This document shows positions 32,770-45,720 of a stretch of 64,000 nt of DNA, piece by piece (the stretch's first letter is position 1; each line of letters opens with the position of its first letter). The DNA is from Epiperipatus broadwayi (lineage: Eukaryota; Onychophora; Udeonychophora; Euonychophora; Peripatidae), in the NCBI GenBank assembly GCA_028023455.1, contig JAQFVV010000554.1, positions 186,001-250,000 of the forward strand. Reading direction: 5' to 3'. The position numbers and the translations under genes were made by a program. The notes under the pieces are model-generated. The model was not told the origin of the DNA and ran no database searches. It worked only from the letters and a program-made list of their open reading frames with translations.

Positions 32770-34280
32770 TTTAACACAGTGGATCACATCCAAGTATTGA
32801 TAGAAGTTATAGAAAGGACCAATGAATGTTAGTTGCCATTATTCTTTGTATTTGTAGATTATGAAAAGGCATTTGATTCTATAATCCTTTCTACAGTGAT
32901 TAAAACATTGGATCTTCAAGATAAGAGATTCATGATACTGTCATATTCTAAAGAATATTTATCAAAATGCAACAGAAGTGATGCGATTACATGATGATAC
33001 TAAGATTAACATTGAGAAGGGTGTGTGATAGGGTGACTTCATATCTCCCAAAATTTTTATAGCAGTTTTGTGGGTTAAAATGGCAAGCTAATTATAAATA
33101 TTCTGTCACTACCAGAGTATCTCAACACCTGTATCTATATAATAGATTGCGTACTAAAAACGAAGGCAATTTGATATTCCTAGAACACCAAAGAACATCT
33201 AATCACAGATTTGAACCCACCAATGCTGAAATCATGTGCTTGGAAAGAAATGCTGCTTAATGCAAAGTAAAAGAAGCATATTTCATTGTGAATGACCTGA
33301 AGGCCATCAACAGATTAGATTCCTGTTTCTTGATTTCCAAGAAATAGACTGGTTAAATAATTTGCATACACTTGCCTACACTAATGATAACACAAAATAG
33401 AGAATGACACAAACTATGAATATGGATGCAAACATGCTCTGAAAGTGCTAAGCCAGAAGAAAAACAGTAAAACAATAGCTTCACTGGGTGCATTGGAAGT
33501 GCAGTATATAATTAAGTGATCTAGATTTTGAAAGTGATATAATTATTTTTGAAAATATTTCAAAGCTTCTGGAAATGTTTCAGGAGTTTATAAAAGGAAA
33601 AAATAAGACTAAATATAAATGCTAAAAAGACTAAAGTAATTGATTTTTTTTTTTTAAAAAAAGACAATAAAAATGGATGCTGAAGAATGGGAAGAAATTA
33701 GCAGCTACAATTAATTATTAATACAGATGGAAATATATAGAGTGAAATTCATTATAGATTTAAAGTCATATGGAGTGCTTTTGATAGAAGTAACTTAATA
33801 TTAAAAGGAAATATACCTATGCATTTGAAAGGAAAGATTTTTAATAAATGTGTTTTATCAGTTTTTACTTATAGATCTGAGACTTGAACACTTGACAGAA
33901 GAACAATACAGAGACTTTATTTCACTCAATGAAGTATGGAGAGATGTACATTAAGAGTAAGAAGAAGAAATAGAAAACAAAATACATGGGTGAGAAAACA
34001 ATCAGTTGTTACTCATATCATTGAAAGAATTAAGAGATTGAAAAGGAACTGGAGGGAACATATTTCTAGAAGAGATGATTATAGATTGACAATTGAAATC
34101 TTAAACTATATCCTGAGAAATTGTAAAAGACCTAGAGACAGACCTAATGTGAGATGGATGGATGGATGAAATAAGGAAGTTTGCTGGTGTGATATGGAGA
34201 AGACAAGCTAGAAATTAAAAAAAACTGCATTAAACTTGGAGTAGATCAATAAAGGTTGTAAACAATGATGAAGAAGTTTG
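32770..34280 (+). pseudogene. RTE-like LINE relic covering reverse transcriptase to C-terminus
   Basis: The broken + strand translation starts near 32780 with DHIQVLIEVIERTN. It passes the conserved motif A FVFVDYEKAFDSI at about 32845-32883, then ILKNIYQNATEVMRLHDDTK and a G-V-stop-Q-G-D-F-I-S-P-K block (RT motif B) near 33020-33050. After a stretch of unrelated sequence (about 33070-33480, perhaps an insertion) it resumes near 33520, and reaches RSVRTLDRRTIQRL-like and MERCTLRVRRRNRKQN at 33936. The end has W-R-E-H-I-S-R-R-D-D and RNCKRPRDRPNVRWMDG at about 34100-34166. Multiple stops make it non-functional. The family normally supplies endonuclease and reverse transcriptase for target-primed insertion. 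Confidence 0.75.
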
Positions 34281-37200
34281 TGAGGTATCTTAATAAATTT
34301 ATGCACCTGTTATATATATATATTGTGCCCTTTTGTATGGGTCTTCATAAATTGTTGTATCAATCTATATAAAAAATTTTAAATTTAAGATATATTTAGC
34401 TATATGATGTTAATTCTATTTATAACAATCTTTTAAAAAGTGTAATTAAAGTAATCTATGAATATTTGATATGTGAAAATTGTGCTGATGTTTGAGAGAG
34501 ACGTTTCAATAGGGATGATAATAGTATATGGTTGGGAAAACTGGCCATAATCAATACTGCATTAATAAATTTAATAAATAAATGTTTAAAGCTAAAAGTT
34601 TTAAAAAGATAAGTTAAAATTAAATGCATATATTTATTGTTGATAAAGATTAATATTTAATAAGTGAATATAAATATTTTAATTATTAGTAATACATAAT
34701 AGAAGATTAATATTTGATTTTAATAATATCAAAGTATTATTTTAAAAGTTGTTAGAAGATATTATTTATTTTAAAAATATTTATTTTAAAAAATGAAATT
34801 GTTAGTTTATTTTTAGATTATTACAAGCGTTTGTAGCTGTGTTGTAAAACAGATGTTAGTTAAACACATACACACATGCTTGTGAGTTTTTTTAGTAAAG
34901 TTGCAAAACTATTTTAAAATTCTGTTATAAAATTTATAAATATTATATTGGCTATCACGAGATAAAAATAAAGATAATTAATGTGAAACATTAAATCTGA
35001 TTTTTAAAATACTGTTTAAAAAAATAACGAATAAATATAGACTTAGTTTGTTTATAAAAATAATCTTATAAAAGATAAAAGTGAAATAAAGTAAAAAAAG
35101 TATATTTTAAAAAAATGTTTAATGGATTTAAATAAATGATAAAGATTAATTTAAGAATTTAATAATGTGATAAATAATAAATATTAAATAAGTCATTATT
35201 TATTTTTAATTCTGTCTTGTTGGTAAAATATGTAAATAAGCTAGCAAGTTGATTGTTTAATTTACCAATCAAGTGGGGAGTTTCTTCCGGTATAAAACCA
35301 AGGTTCAATTGTTCGGAGGGGGATTGTGATTGTAATTTTTAAAGTAAAGTGTGCTATTAAAGATAGCTAAGTAAAATTATAGACGCTCTCATAATCGTTT
35401 TAAAATTATAAGAGAGTAGTTTTTTTAAAAATAATTTATAAAAGTTTACCGATAAATATGCAGTGTTAATTTAATTATAATTTCCTATTGATCGTTTCTA
35501 TTGAAGCTCAATTTACTACCAAATAGTCATGAAAACATCGTATAAGGATAAAATGTATTGGAGACTTTATACTAAAAATTTAACAAACGCTGGATTAACT
35601 AGGAGAGTTACTAGATGCATAAAAGTAATACGTTGGACCTTATATAAATTTAAAAGCTGATTGTAATTAATTTTTATAAAACAGATATTTAAAAGAATGA
35701 GAAATACTTCTTTATGAAGAAAGTATTTGTAAATTATAAATTTAAGTATATATCTTGGTAAAGATATGATATTTAACAGTAATTGTATAAATATTTGCCT
35801 TGTTAAGTCTTTATGGTTTAAAAGACTAAATTTTGACAATTTTAAAAGGCAAATAAATTGGAAATTTAATGGGTAAAGAAATACCTATAAATAAAAATTA
35901 TTATATTAGTAAAGTCTGAACGCTGGTCGTACAGAAGAATCTAAAATTAATCTTACCTAAATATTCGTTAAGGAATGCGCAAATAAAATATACGTGGATA
36001 TCCAAGTCAATTTTAAAATAATTAAATAAGAACTTTATAAACTATTAATTAATACTAAAAATAATAACTTTAAAATAATTTTCCTTTAAAGAAATGAATC
36101 CGGATCATATAAACTATTTTAATTATTATTTTATTCTTATGGTGGAACTGACTTTGACTTTTATTTTTTTTTTTTTTAAAAAAAAAGAACGTTTTCATTT
36201 TTTCATAAAAACTTTTAAAAACACGTGATGTACCGGAAAAGGAAGTAATGTTTGGTGAAAATTTGTGCCTAGGAAAAAGAACAATTATGGGTGAAAGAAG
36301 ACACCGTTGGATTTTATGTAATATGTTTTATTTATTAACTAACATAAATATTTAATTAATTATTGATTTATTAAAGATAGGAAAGGTACATTTACATTTT
36401 TTTAAAAAAGCTAAATATTAATATAACATTTCATTGCATAAAGTTTATTTTTATAATTATACAACACGTAATATTTTAAAGAATAATTGTTGAGTGTAAA
36501 TGTGAAATTATTTTGTAAAACTGTAATCCTGGAGGACATCGTGTGACGGACTGTACATTAAAGTATCATTTATGGTAAAAATTATATAATAGTAATAATT
36601 TAATGTATTTTGCTATGTTTTCTTTAGATCAACCAAATGTTATTTGATTGTTGAATGAATGTATAAATATTTAAAGAATATACACATATAAGATTAGTAA
36701 TAACAGTTTTATTTTAATATGCATACTTTGAATTTATGATGTAAATTTAATACAACGTAATATGAGAAATCTAGAAACAATTATATGATTCTTTCGTGAA
36801 TAAATTTTAATATTTCTGTTACAATATTAGGAATTAGATTTATTATATTAGTATAAGTTATTTATTTTTTCTTTTCAAGTTAGTAAGAGATCTATAAAAA
36901 TCTATATTTTTATTTTATTTTTATTAGATAAGTTAAGTTAATTTTATGTAGAAATTTATATTTTGATTGAAGGTTTATCGTATATAGATGATGAGGTATA
37001 AGAGAGTTTGGATAACTATTATTATTATTATTATTATTTTTTTAAAATTGGTCATCTGTTTTTCTGAAGTTGAATAAGGTTAAAATGACTTTTGTAGATA
37101 GAAGTTTTTTTTTTAAGAAGGAATAAGAATAATAAGTAAAAAAGAGTAATAGTTTAAATAGAAAAGAATCATAGAATTTTATTTGATATAATACTTTATA

Positions 37201-40200
37201 AAATTTGAAATTGTTGAATAATTTTTTAAATATTATTTTAAAAGAACATATATGTATTGCATATTTTGGTAAGACATGTAGTATGACATTACATCGGAAT
37301 GACATAAATAATTATAATCAATAATTGTTATTATATTACAAAGTTATATCAGTTTATACATTAATTGATCTTTGAATAATATTAATAGTAAATGTAGTAC
37401 ATACTAGTACATTATAATATAAATAGCCGTAATACTTAAGTGAAGTAGCATTTTAATTATTAAAGTCTGTTTATTTACATATATGCTACATGAATGATAT
37501 TTCACATAAAACTTTTCTTGTATTAACTGAGGACAAATGATGTTTATTAAAATTTAAAGTCATAAACTTAATTAAATGTTATTGATAGAACATTTTAAGA
37601 AATGTATAAATTATTTATTTATGATTATGGAAATAATAACAGTGTAAAAATCTTGTATTATTATTTTTTATTTTATTTTTCTTTGGTTTACACTTTAAAT
37701 GTAAATAGTGTAAATAAGTTATTTATTAAAGTTGATGTAAATAAATTTGTTAAGTTATTTTTAAAAAATGTGTCGAATTCATTATTTTACACCACAGCAT
37801 TTGACAACAGATGATTTGAATGTACATAATATTTGCACAATATGAATTTATTATTTTATTATTTGAGAAAGAAACACAATATTTTATTAATATAATTTAT
37901 AGAAATTGATTGACATTAACATATAATATTACAATGGTCACAAAGTAATTATAATGCACAATATAAGAGTATAATATTATTTATTGCCACAAATTGTTAA
38001 ATTATAAGATTTTGGTCTATTTTAAAATTAAGATACTATATGGAAATGAAAGACATGTATATGATTTACTTATTTTCTTAATGATTAATAGTATAATCAA
38101 ATAGATAAGATTAAGTTATACACTAAAGATTATTATTGTTAGTTATTGTTATTAGGATAAGTTAGGTGTATTTAGGTTTGATATTAAATCCCTTATCATG
38201 CCTATCTGCACGAATTATTATTACTTTAAGATAATTAGAAGGACCTGAGATTGTTTAATTATATTTCCTTAACAAAAGATTGAGATTTATTTATCTATTA
38301 TTATTAAAGATAGTTCATTTATAAAAGTCATAAGAGTGCTGTAGAGTTAGTAATGAGATAATAAAGAGGTAATAGTATTCTTATGCCATTGAGACAGTGT
38401 CTTGGAAAGACATTGATTCAATGTAAATTCAATTACCAATTGTAACTTCACTTCATAGTCTCATGATTTTAGTAAATACTTATTTAATTAGTACATAATA
38501 TTGAACTATATTAATTTTGGATAAGTTATAATATATCTAATAAGATATAGTATTATAAAAATATATTAAAGATAGTTATATATATTTTAGCCAAGCATAA
38601 TGATTTAATTGAGCTAGTCATATTTTAAATTATATCATATATCGAGAAGTGAGGGTACAATATATATATATATATATTTGAAGCATACTTTTAACAGTAA
38701 TGATTTCTGAATTCCAGTTTTTATACTATAAAGCATAGTTACACATTTAATAATGATTTGTGTGCTTATTTTATATATTTTTGAGATATTCCCACAATTA
38801 GTTTAAGGACAATGTATGCACTTAATTATTTATGTACATGATGAAGATTGATTAATGCCATTCTTGAATACGTTGAGATTATGATTAAAAGATGGTAAAA
38901 ACTGTGTGAGGGATTAGTGTAGACTTGCATGATTAGAATCCATGTTTTATTTATTTACATTTCCTTTTGAAATATCATTTATGCACACAATCCTGACTTA
39001 GTTTTGATACATAAAACCAAACAACTTTACATAGATAAAACTGAAGGTATTATTGATAAAGTATTATGATATAGTCTGTTATGATATGTGGGACTAGGAA
39101 GAGAACATGTTATTCATGTGGGAATAATATGCATGTTTAGATTTGCTCTCTAGTGTTATACCATTTTTATTTATTCTCTGGGTTTTCTGAATTTTACCTT
39201 GGGCAAATTAATTGTGAAAGATAATAAAGCATGATTTAAATTAAATGATTTATAATAAATATTTGTGATTTATTTATTTTTAGCCTGAAGTTTATTTCAT
39301 TACCTATTACTCTATTAATTTATGTAGTTATTTGCTATGGTAAACAAAATAATAAAAGATACTTTTGCCCAAAGACATCTCAAAGTTCTCCCAGATCTAA
39401 GGAACATACATTGATATACTAGTAATGATTGAGGATACAGTAGGTCATGGTTGGATATATATATATATCAGTGCACGAAACATTAAATGAAGAATGATGT
39501 TAATTAACATTAGAATTCTATCATTTACAAGCAAAGATAAAAAATGATAGATTGTAAATCTAGAGGTTTCCTCTGATGACTGACACTGGCCATATCTGGA
39601 GACCAGCAACTGACCATTGCCATGTATATATTTGTTTATCATCTAGTATAGGCTAAGTTTAATGTTTTATGAAGTTAGTATAAAATTTAAAATATACTAT
39701 ATATGCAGTACCTATTTTCATTTTGGATTTTTTTCCACCCTTTTAAACCAGGTACCCTTAGACAATGTCTGTAGTATAATCTACTGCAGTAGTCCTGCCT
39801 TTGAGTTTGCCATTTTACACATATCATTTGCTTGGCCTGTAAAGAAATACTGAGTTATTCTTAGCAAGAACCAAAACATTTAAATCTTCAACACCCAGTC
39901 TTTGGCAAGCTTGTTGAGCAATGTTTTCTTTTTTTCTGTTCTCCTTTGGGGGAAGTAGGTTGGTCATTTAAAAGGCTGATTTCCTCTAATTACTTATTCT
40001 ATATTTGGGTACTCCACATAACATTCAATTAGTTTAGTTTGCATGGCAATTAAATATTCAATTTTAAAGCTATTTGTTTTTAAAAAGCAATAATATAAAC
40101 AGTTTAAATTTACATATTTAATTGCTCCATAAATTAAAAATCTATTTGCATGCTTAGATGAATATTAAATTCATCCAAACATCATGTGACTTTTTCAACT

Positions 40201-40975
40201 TACTCTTATCCCAAACGCAGTTCTCTTCTATCTACTCCAGAGCCATCTACTGAGCTTGTGTAGCAATGAACACAGTTTGTAGGGCTATTATATCCACATT
40301 CCTGGGCCAGTTTCAAACTTTAGCCTTTATCCCTAAAAGCTTAGAAATAAAATCTGGAATTAACACATTTGTGCCTTTAGTAATCATCTTTAAGTCTTTT
40401 ATACAATTAAAGCACCGGTAGCCTGAAATTTAAAAAAAAATCTAAAATTTTGAATTCATTTCAGCCAATTCACTTCCAAAGTAATATAAACCTGATACCA
40501 AGCCAGAAACTGTATATTTTAATCTCATTTTGAATTATGTTAAGAGTAACCTGTGAAAATCATATGATATTCTACTAGCACTAATCTAATTAGTCAAAGA
40601 TTAAAAAAAAAAGATTAGTGTTAGCATAAAACTGAAGCTACTAAAATGTATAATTTCACGATCTGATGTTAAACCTATATATTATTCAAACAACTTGGCT
40701 TGAACTCAAAACTTTAGGATGTTTTGAATTTCAGATTATTTGCTTGGATAATATAATTATCTAAAAAGATAGCTGCTAAATGCATATTAAGAGCATTAGT
40801 TATAGTTTTGAACGCCAATTCTCATTGAAGGCAAAACCAGTCTGTAGATGTGGATGATTACTCAAAAATTGCAGTAGATGGCTCTGGAGTTGAATGAAAA
40901 GAATGGTTCTTGGAAGATTAGTTAATAATAAGAAAAACATATATTAATACTAAAAAGAGGGGAATGCAATGCTTT
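34281..40975. other. Long very AT-rich stretch, no recognisable gene or repeat family
   Basis: About 6.7 kb with many short A/T-driven frames (for example 37042-37305) that look random. It lacks PAL, SINE and LINE copies, unlike the rest of the window. A TATAAAA lies at 35291-35297, followed by 'ggttcaattgttcggagg'. A poly-T/poly-A mirror lies near 36162-36187, ATT repeats at 37018-37036 and (TA)n at 38662-38680. A small hairpin 'cactaatct/agattagtg' lies at 40579-40622. Confidence 0.4.
35280..35330 (+). promoter_or_regulatory. Possible TATA-type core promoter
   Basis: 'ccggtataaaaccaagg' has a consensus TATA box (35291-35297) in a locally GC-richer setting. No open frame or splice structure downstream could be tied to it, so this is a weak suggestion. 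Confidence 0.2.
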
Positions 40976-41059
40976 TTGTATTAGACAAGAACATTTAATA
41001 AAAAATTAATACAAAGAATGCAAACCCCTCCCCCTCTCCGCATCAAAATATGTGGAGAT

Positions 41060-41200
41060 ATTTATTGGAGTTAGGATGGCGTAAGAGTAAGAAAACACAG
41101 ACAGCAGAAGTGAGAACTAGGCTGGATATGTTGCAAAAAGAGATGGTAATAAATGGACAACTGAAATCCAAAACTAGATCCCAAGAAATGTATAATATTT
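41060..41200 (+). pseudogene. RTE-like LINE scrap
   Basis: 'aggctggatatgttgcaaaa' with 'agagatggtaataaatggac' translates like W-x-G-Y-V-A-K-R-D-G-N-K-W-T, matching the conserved RTE-like C-terminal motif. 'gatcccaagaaatgt' follows as in the family. It is very short. Confidence 0.5.
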
Positions 41201-41504
41201 CTGTCGTGTAATTTTTACTATACCATTCTCACGCAAGTTATAGGGACTGGCTTGCATTATGGGATCATATACTATTTTCGCTTGTCTTTGGTCATATGTT
41301 CATGATTATAGCCCTCTACAAGGTATTAAAGGCGGATAGAAACCAGTCCCTTACCTTGTGTGAGCCAGGAGTAAAAATTATACTACAAAAATATTATTCA
41401 TTAAATGGATTTTCTCTAGTCTAATGAGTGAATGACTAATAAAAATTATTAATATAGATCACAAGAAATTATGAATTTTTCTACAATACAGGCTTTTTCA
41501 TACC

Positions 41505-41695
41505 TGCACTTCTATATGTAATACATAGGGGATTTGAACTCAGTCTTTCACACGACTCTCAACTATCCATGCTATCTCATACTGCTGATACACTTGATCA
41601 CACACATGTCGAAAAGATAAATAATCACCAATATATATATATATTTCGTTCTAAAACAGCACTCGTCGGTTGGTCTAGATTATCATCTCCACAAG
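41505..41695 (-). mobile_element. SINE-3 fragment
   Basis: On the minus strand 'ggagatgataatctagacca' and a body segment lead to the tRNA-like head: 'gtatcagcagtatgagatag' and B box 'gagttcaaatcccc'. It matches 45130-45720 and 47560-47975. An AT run 'tatatatatatatatt' interrupts the body. Confidence 0.6.
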
Positions 41696-41699
41696 AAAT

Positions 41700-42793
41700 T
41701 GTTTAAGACTTATAAAAAGATCACACGAGACAGATAGTAGATATTAAAAAATTTGTTAGAGTGGTTGGAGTGAAGAGACATTATGGATCCGAGTAATGAT
41801 TGCTAATATTTGAAATTTTTTTTTTAATATGTAAAATGATTCGGTTTTCTTTCTTTTAGTAATCAACGTAATTGATTTTTTTTTTTTTCGAAAAATTATT
41901 TCACTCATCTAAAAAAAAAAGATCTATATAACTGAAATCTCGGGAGCGGGGGGAGGGGTATCACTTGTGAAAAATTAGATAATTAAATAGAGGCTAGAAA
42001 AGTAATCAACTCATAACTGTAATTAGCATATTTGTAAAAGTGATAAAACAAACTGTAGTATTTGTTAATGCTATATCGACTTTTACTATAAAATATATTA
42101 GTTTTATTTTATAGGACAATTTAAGAGTGGATAGCGCACAATTTTAAAATGAACTAATTTTATAGATACTAAATATTAAAAAAAAAAAGAAAACAATAAT
42201 TATGCAAATAAGTAATGGACGGCTTTTGTAATGAACCTACTTTAAAATGCTGTTTGGATTAGATAGGTGTGTACGCTGAGACGGGTTTTAAAATGTAGTT
42301 TACTTTAAGGCAGCCGCATAAATTATAAAAGTAGAGGGAGGTAAAGATTTACCAAAGAACTTTCACTTTTCTTCAGGCTACTAATTTGCCTTTCTAATAA
42401 AAATCCAAGACTCCCGGATAAACTAGTTGTAGGATACAACAACTAAAATTTCTTTTCTAAAAATAACTTCATCGAAAGTAAGCCGTAGTTAATTCAATCT
42501 TTTAAATTAATGTAGTCTACGAAAAAAACTATTCACAGAAATATGTAGTTTGCAGTTTGTTTTTGTGCGCGAGATGGAAAGGCAAATTCAAATTTCAGCC
42601 CACACATATGTAAAATAGACGCTCTTTGCACTTGCGGGCAAACAACATTAACCGATGAAAAAAATCATTTCAACTTTTAAAAGATAGCGGATTCCTGAAG
42701 TTAGTACCTCTTAGTTTTTTTAAATGTATGCAACTAAATGATGGGTCAGCTTCGAAACTGAAATTATTTTTTAAATGAGCAAATGTACCGACT
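41700..42793 (+). other. Upstream region of the galactosyltransferase gene
   Basis: AT-rich with no clear TATA box or CpG cluster close to the start. Two upstream ATGs, at 42775 and 42783, lie out of frame with the main start. The second makes a 6-codon frame ending TAA at 42801-42803, overlapping the start codon, and could reduce translation. There is an in-frame TGA at 42776-42778, so the coding frame cannot extend further upstream without splicing. Confidence 0.45.
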
Positions 42794-43717
42794 ATGCGGT
42801 TAAAAGTTCCACCCTTATTAAAGGTGCTTGGCACTTTGGCGATCGGGGCAGTATTTTACATTACACTTTTCGGCAGAGAGTTAAACTTTCATCGTGATAA
42901 AAATGGATATAATGAAAAGAGAATTAACCGAACGAACGTAGTAAAAACACCGCCGTTTAAACCCCGTATTCTGTGTTGGATTTTAACGAATCCGGGCAAC
43001 TTGCCTAAAAAAACAATTTATATTAAATGGACGTGGGGGCCATTGTGTGATATTACTTTGTATATGAGTTCAGTAGAAGATCCGACATTCCCTACTGTAG
43101 GATTGAACATCACCGCTAAGGAAAACAAATCTTTAAATGCGCTCAAAGTTACCCGCGCTTGGAAATATATTTACAACCATTATTTAGACCAAGCGGATTT
43201 CTTTTTAAAAGCAGACGACGACACTTACGTTGTAGTCCCCAACTTACGTGCATTTTTACGTACCAAAGACCCCTCCGTGGCTGAATTTTACGGCAGGCGA
43301 TTCATTTTACCTAAAAAACAAATTATTTACATGAGTGGTGGGGGGAGTTTGGTTCTAACACGGGAAGCTTTAAGAATTCTTATTGAAAATGTTTTAGCCT
43401 ACAATACCTCGTGTATTCCTCATGGCGCGGGGGAGGATTGGAAAATATGCAGGTGCTTGCAATTAGCAGGTGCAAAACCTGTTGATACCAGAGACGAGAA
43501 CGGCAAAGAACGCTTTCATTCATTTAATCTCGGGACTCATTTAGCTGGAACATATCCGGCGTGGTTTTACCAATACGACGTAGACGGTGCTGTTAAAGGA
43601 AAAGATTGTTGCAGTGAATATCCTATTTCGTTTCATTACATAAGAGGAGAGGCTATATTAACTATTCATTACTTATTATTTTATAGCAAATTAGCCGAAA
43701 CCGATTTAATAAAGTGA
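42794..43717 (+). CDS. Core-1 beta-1,3-galactosyltransferase-like protein (C1GALT1 family, GT31), single exon
   Basis: 307 residues, one uninterrupted exon. Residues 8-28 form a single N-terminal hydrophobic segment with basic residues before it, as in a type II Golgi membrane enzyme. RILCWILTNPGNLPKK (58-73) is the family entry motif. FLKADDDTYVVV (137-148) holds the D-D-D metal/UDP-sugar motif (141-143). YGRRF (166-170), YMSGGGSLVL (179-188), G-E-D-W (213-216), a C-C pair (272-273) and SFHY (279-282) follow in the order of animal core-1 enzymes. These transfer galactose from UDP-Gal to GalNAc-Ser/Thr in the Golgi, making the T antigen core of mucin-type O-glycans. It is shorter than the human enzyme (about 363 residues), mostly at the stem and C-terminus. 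The start is the first in-frame ATG after a TGA. The coding sequence is GC-richer than its flanks. Activity and whether this is a retrocopy or lineage paralogue are inferred only. Confidence 0.9.
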   Translation: MRLKVPPLLKVLGTLAIGAVFYITLFGRELNFHRDKNGYNEKRINRTNVVKTPPFKPRILCWILTNPGNLPKKTIYIKWTWGPLCDITLYMSSVEDPTFPTVGLNITAKENKSLNALKVTRAWKYIYNHYLDQADFFLKADDDTYVVVPNLRAFLRTKDPSVAEFYGRRFILPKKQIIYMSGGGSLVLTREALRILIENVLAYNTSCIPHGAGEDWKICRCLQLAGAKPVDTRDENGKERFHSFNLGTHLAGTYPAWFYQYDVDGAVKGKDCCSEYPISFHYIRGEAILTIHYLLFYSKLAETDLIK

Positions 43718-44555
43718 TAATTATTACCAACTTTGTACAATGCTGAAACGTTTATAAGATGATTTCGACCTGAAACGATAGTTAGGTAATTGAACCTCAT
43801 AATTTTTTGGGATAATTATTAAAAATACACATTCGGATACCTGTAAATGTCAGCCTTTTACATCTTTGATATACGCAATATACAAATTGCAATATTTAAA
43901 AAAAAACTTATCATTGTTATATATACTAGTATATCTTTATGAGTTTATTTTCTATCTGCAATAACAATATTAGAATACTAGTATAAGTTCGTTTATTGAA
44001 TCTTAATTTCATGTTTTCGCTCCAAACTCCTGCCCCCTCTGAAAAGTCTTTGTCACATGGGGGGGGGGGTTTAAATCATTTTTTAACACTTTTTAAATTA
44101 GTATATTAAGTTTATATATCTTGTTAGGATTAGGCCAAAAGTTGCTCAGAATCTTCTATGCCATACAGTATATAAATTTTGTATCTGATTAAAATAACAT
44201 TGTATTACAAAAATTGGGGCAAACAAAATAAAATGATTTAATAATATTGAAAACATGACTATTAATATATTATATAATATAAATATATTTATTAGATTTA
44301 AGACACGTCAGAAGTGTAGAAACAAATACGAAGAGATATTAGTTTAAATCATAGTGAGTGAAACATTAGTTATTCAGCTGCTATGTTTATAATTTGATGG
44401 CAGATGGATATCTCACTTAAAATTATGTTGGTCGATTTACCATAGTAATATAAGATGTACAATTGTTACATTTGCTTGAACGGTTAGCTTAGCTTCAAGG
44501 AAGTTGTTATGGCAACCAAATAACAAAGTTTTATACTGTGATTGGAGCAAACATC
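43718..44555 (+). other. 3' flank of the galactosyltransferase gene
   Basis: AATAAA occurs at the end of the coding frame (43708-43713) and again at 44227-44232, the latter being a plausible polyadenylation signal. An 11-G run lies at 44059-44069. No other gene seen. Confidence 0.4.
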
Positions 44556-44559
44556 TCTC

Positions 44560-45125
44560 CATCTTTATATATATCATAGATTTTAATCTTTATGTTGGTC
44601 ATTCTGAATTTAATCAAATCTATTTGACCATTGCTTCTTCATAATTCCTTCAAAAAATTTGCTAATTTTATCAATCTTCCTTCTGATTTTTTTTGTTTAA
44701 TTGACAATTTATTGGGATCCAATTTATAACTATCCTTGTCTTTTAATTGGCATTTTTCTAGCAATATGCTCAACACATTATATTCTACATTATCTTTTAA
44801 TGATTACAGTTATATCTTATTTGTTCTTTCACCAACATATTTTGTTTTGATCTTTTTACTACTTTCAGCATATATATCTCAATATTTTTTTTGTATATAG
44901 TCTATATTGTTTTCCTTGGATTAAGTTAAACCCTATATGTAAGCACTGATAAAAAGCATTTATTAATAGTCTTCCTTTTGTTCATAAATAGACATGTTTT
45001 CTTTTAATATTTATTTCTACTAAAATACTTTATGTTTAAATCTACGATTAATTCTATCCATTATGTTTCCATCAGCATTAATTCCATAAATGTTAGTTTC
45101 CAATTCATTATTATAGATTATTTAT
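44560..45125 (-). pseudogene. RTE-like LINE relic, old
   Basis: Read on the minus strand it contains 'gagcatattgctagaaaaat' (A-H-I-A-R-K), 'ttataaattggatcccaa', and upstream 'ttaatgctgatggaaac' and 'cataaagtattttagtag', which follow the order of the RTE-like relic at 33.7-34.2 kb. It is too degraded for a frame. Confidence 0.5.
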
Positions 45126-45129
45126 CTTT

Positions 45130-45720
45130 TCAACATATATATGTGTTCAAATGTATCAGTGTTATGAGATAGTGTGGAGAGTGGTGGGTCATGTAAAAGT
45201 CTGTGCTCATATATCCTATATATTACATATTTTGACACAGGTATATAATAAGCCTGTGTTTCACTTATTACATAAGTAGAGATGTCTGCCTATCCCTTGT
45301 ATATGTATTAAATGGATTATGTCCTGTACATGAGGGGTCAGATTGACCTTAAGTCAACATGGGTGTGACAAGAATCTCGGCCTCAGGGTGGTCTTTGAGC
45401 ATTCCATCATCAGATTTTCAATTGGATGGATGGTTGAAGAGTTGTAGTGTGGAGTAGATTGAAGCCTGTCCATTAAAGTATGAGGTTTGGCTATCTTAAT
45501 ATATATCTGAGCACTTATAGCATATATATGTGGAGATGGTAATCTGGTCCAACTGATGATTGCTGGTTTAGCATGAAATACGTATATTGGTGATTGTTTA
45601 TCTTTTCAATATATATGTGTTCAAGTGTATCAGTGTTATGAGATAGTGTGGAGAGTGGTGGGTCATGTGAAAGTCTGTGCTCATATACACTATATATTAT
45701 TATAGATATTTTAATTTATC
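45130..45720 (+). mobile_element. SINE-3, head-body-head arrangement
   Basis: The tRNA-like head 'tcagtgttatgagatagtgt' occurs at about 45155 and again at about 45625, ~465 bp apart and nearly identical over ~100 bp. Between them is a body ('acatgaggggtcagattgac', 'gaagcctgtccattaaag', 'gagatggtaatctggtcc') shared with 47.6-47.9 kb. It looks like a partial tandem dimer. Confidence 0.6.

Noticed and set aside
37042-37814. Short hydrophobic frames rich in F, L, K and Y
   Set aside because: Composition is what ~80% AT sequence gives by chance; no start context or domain.
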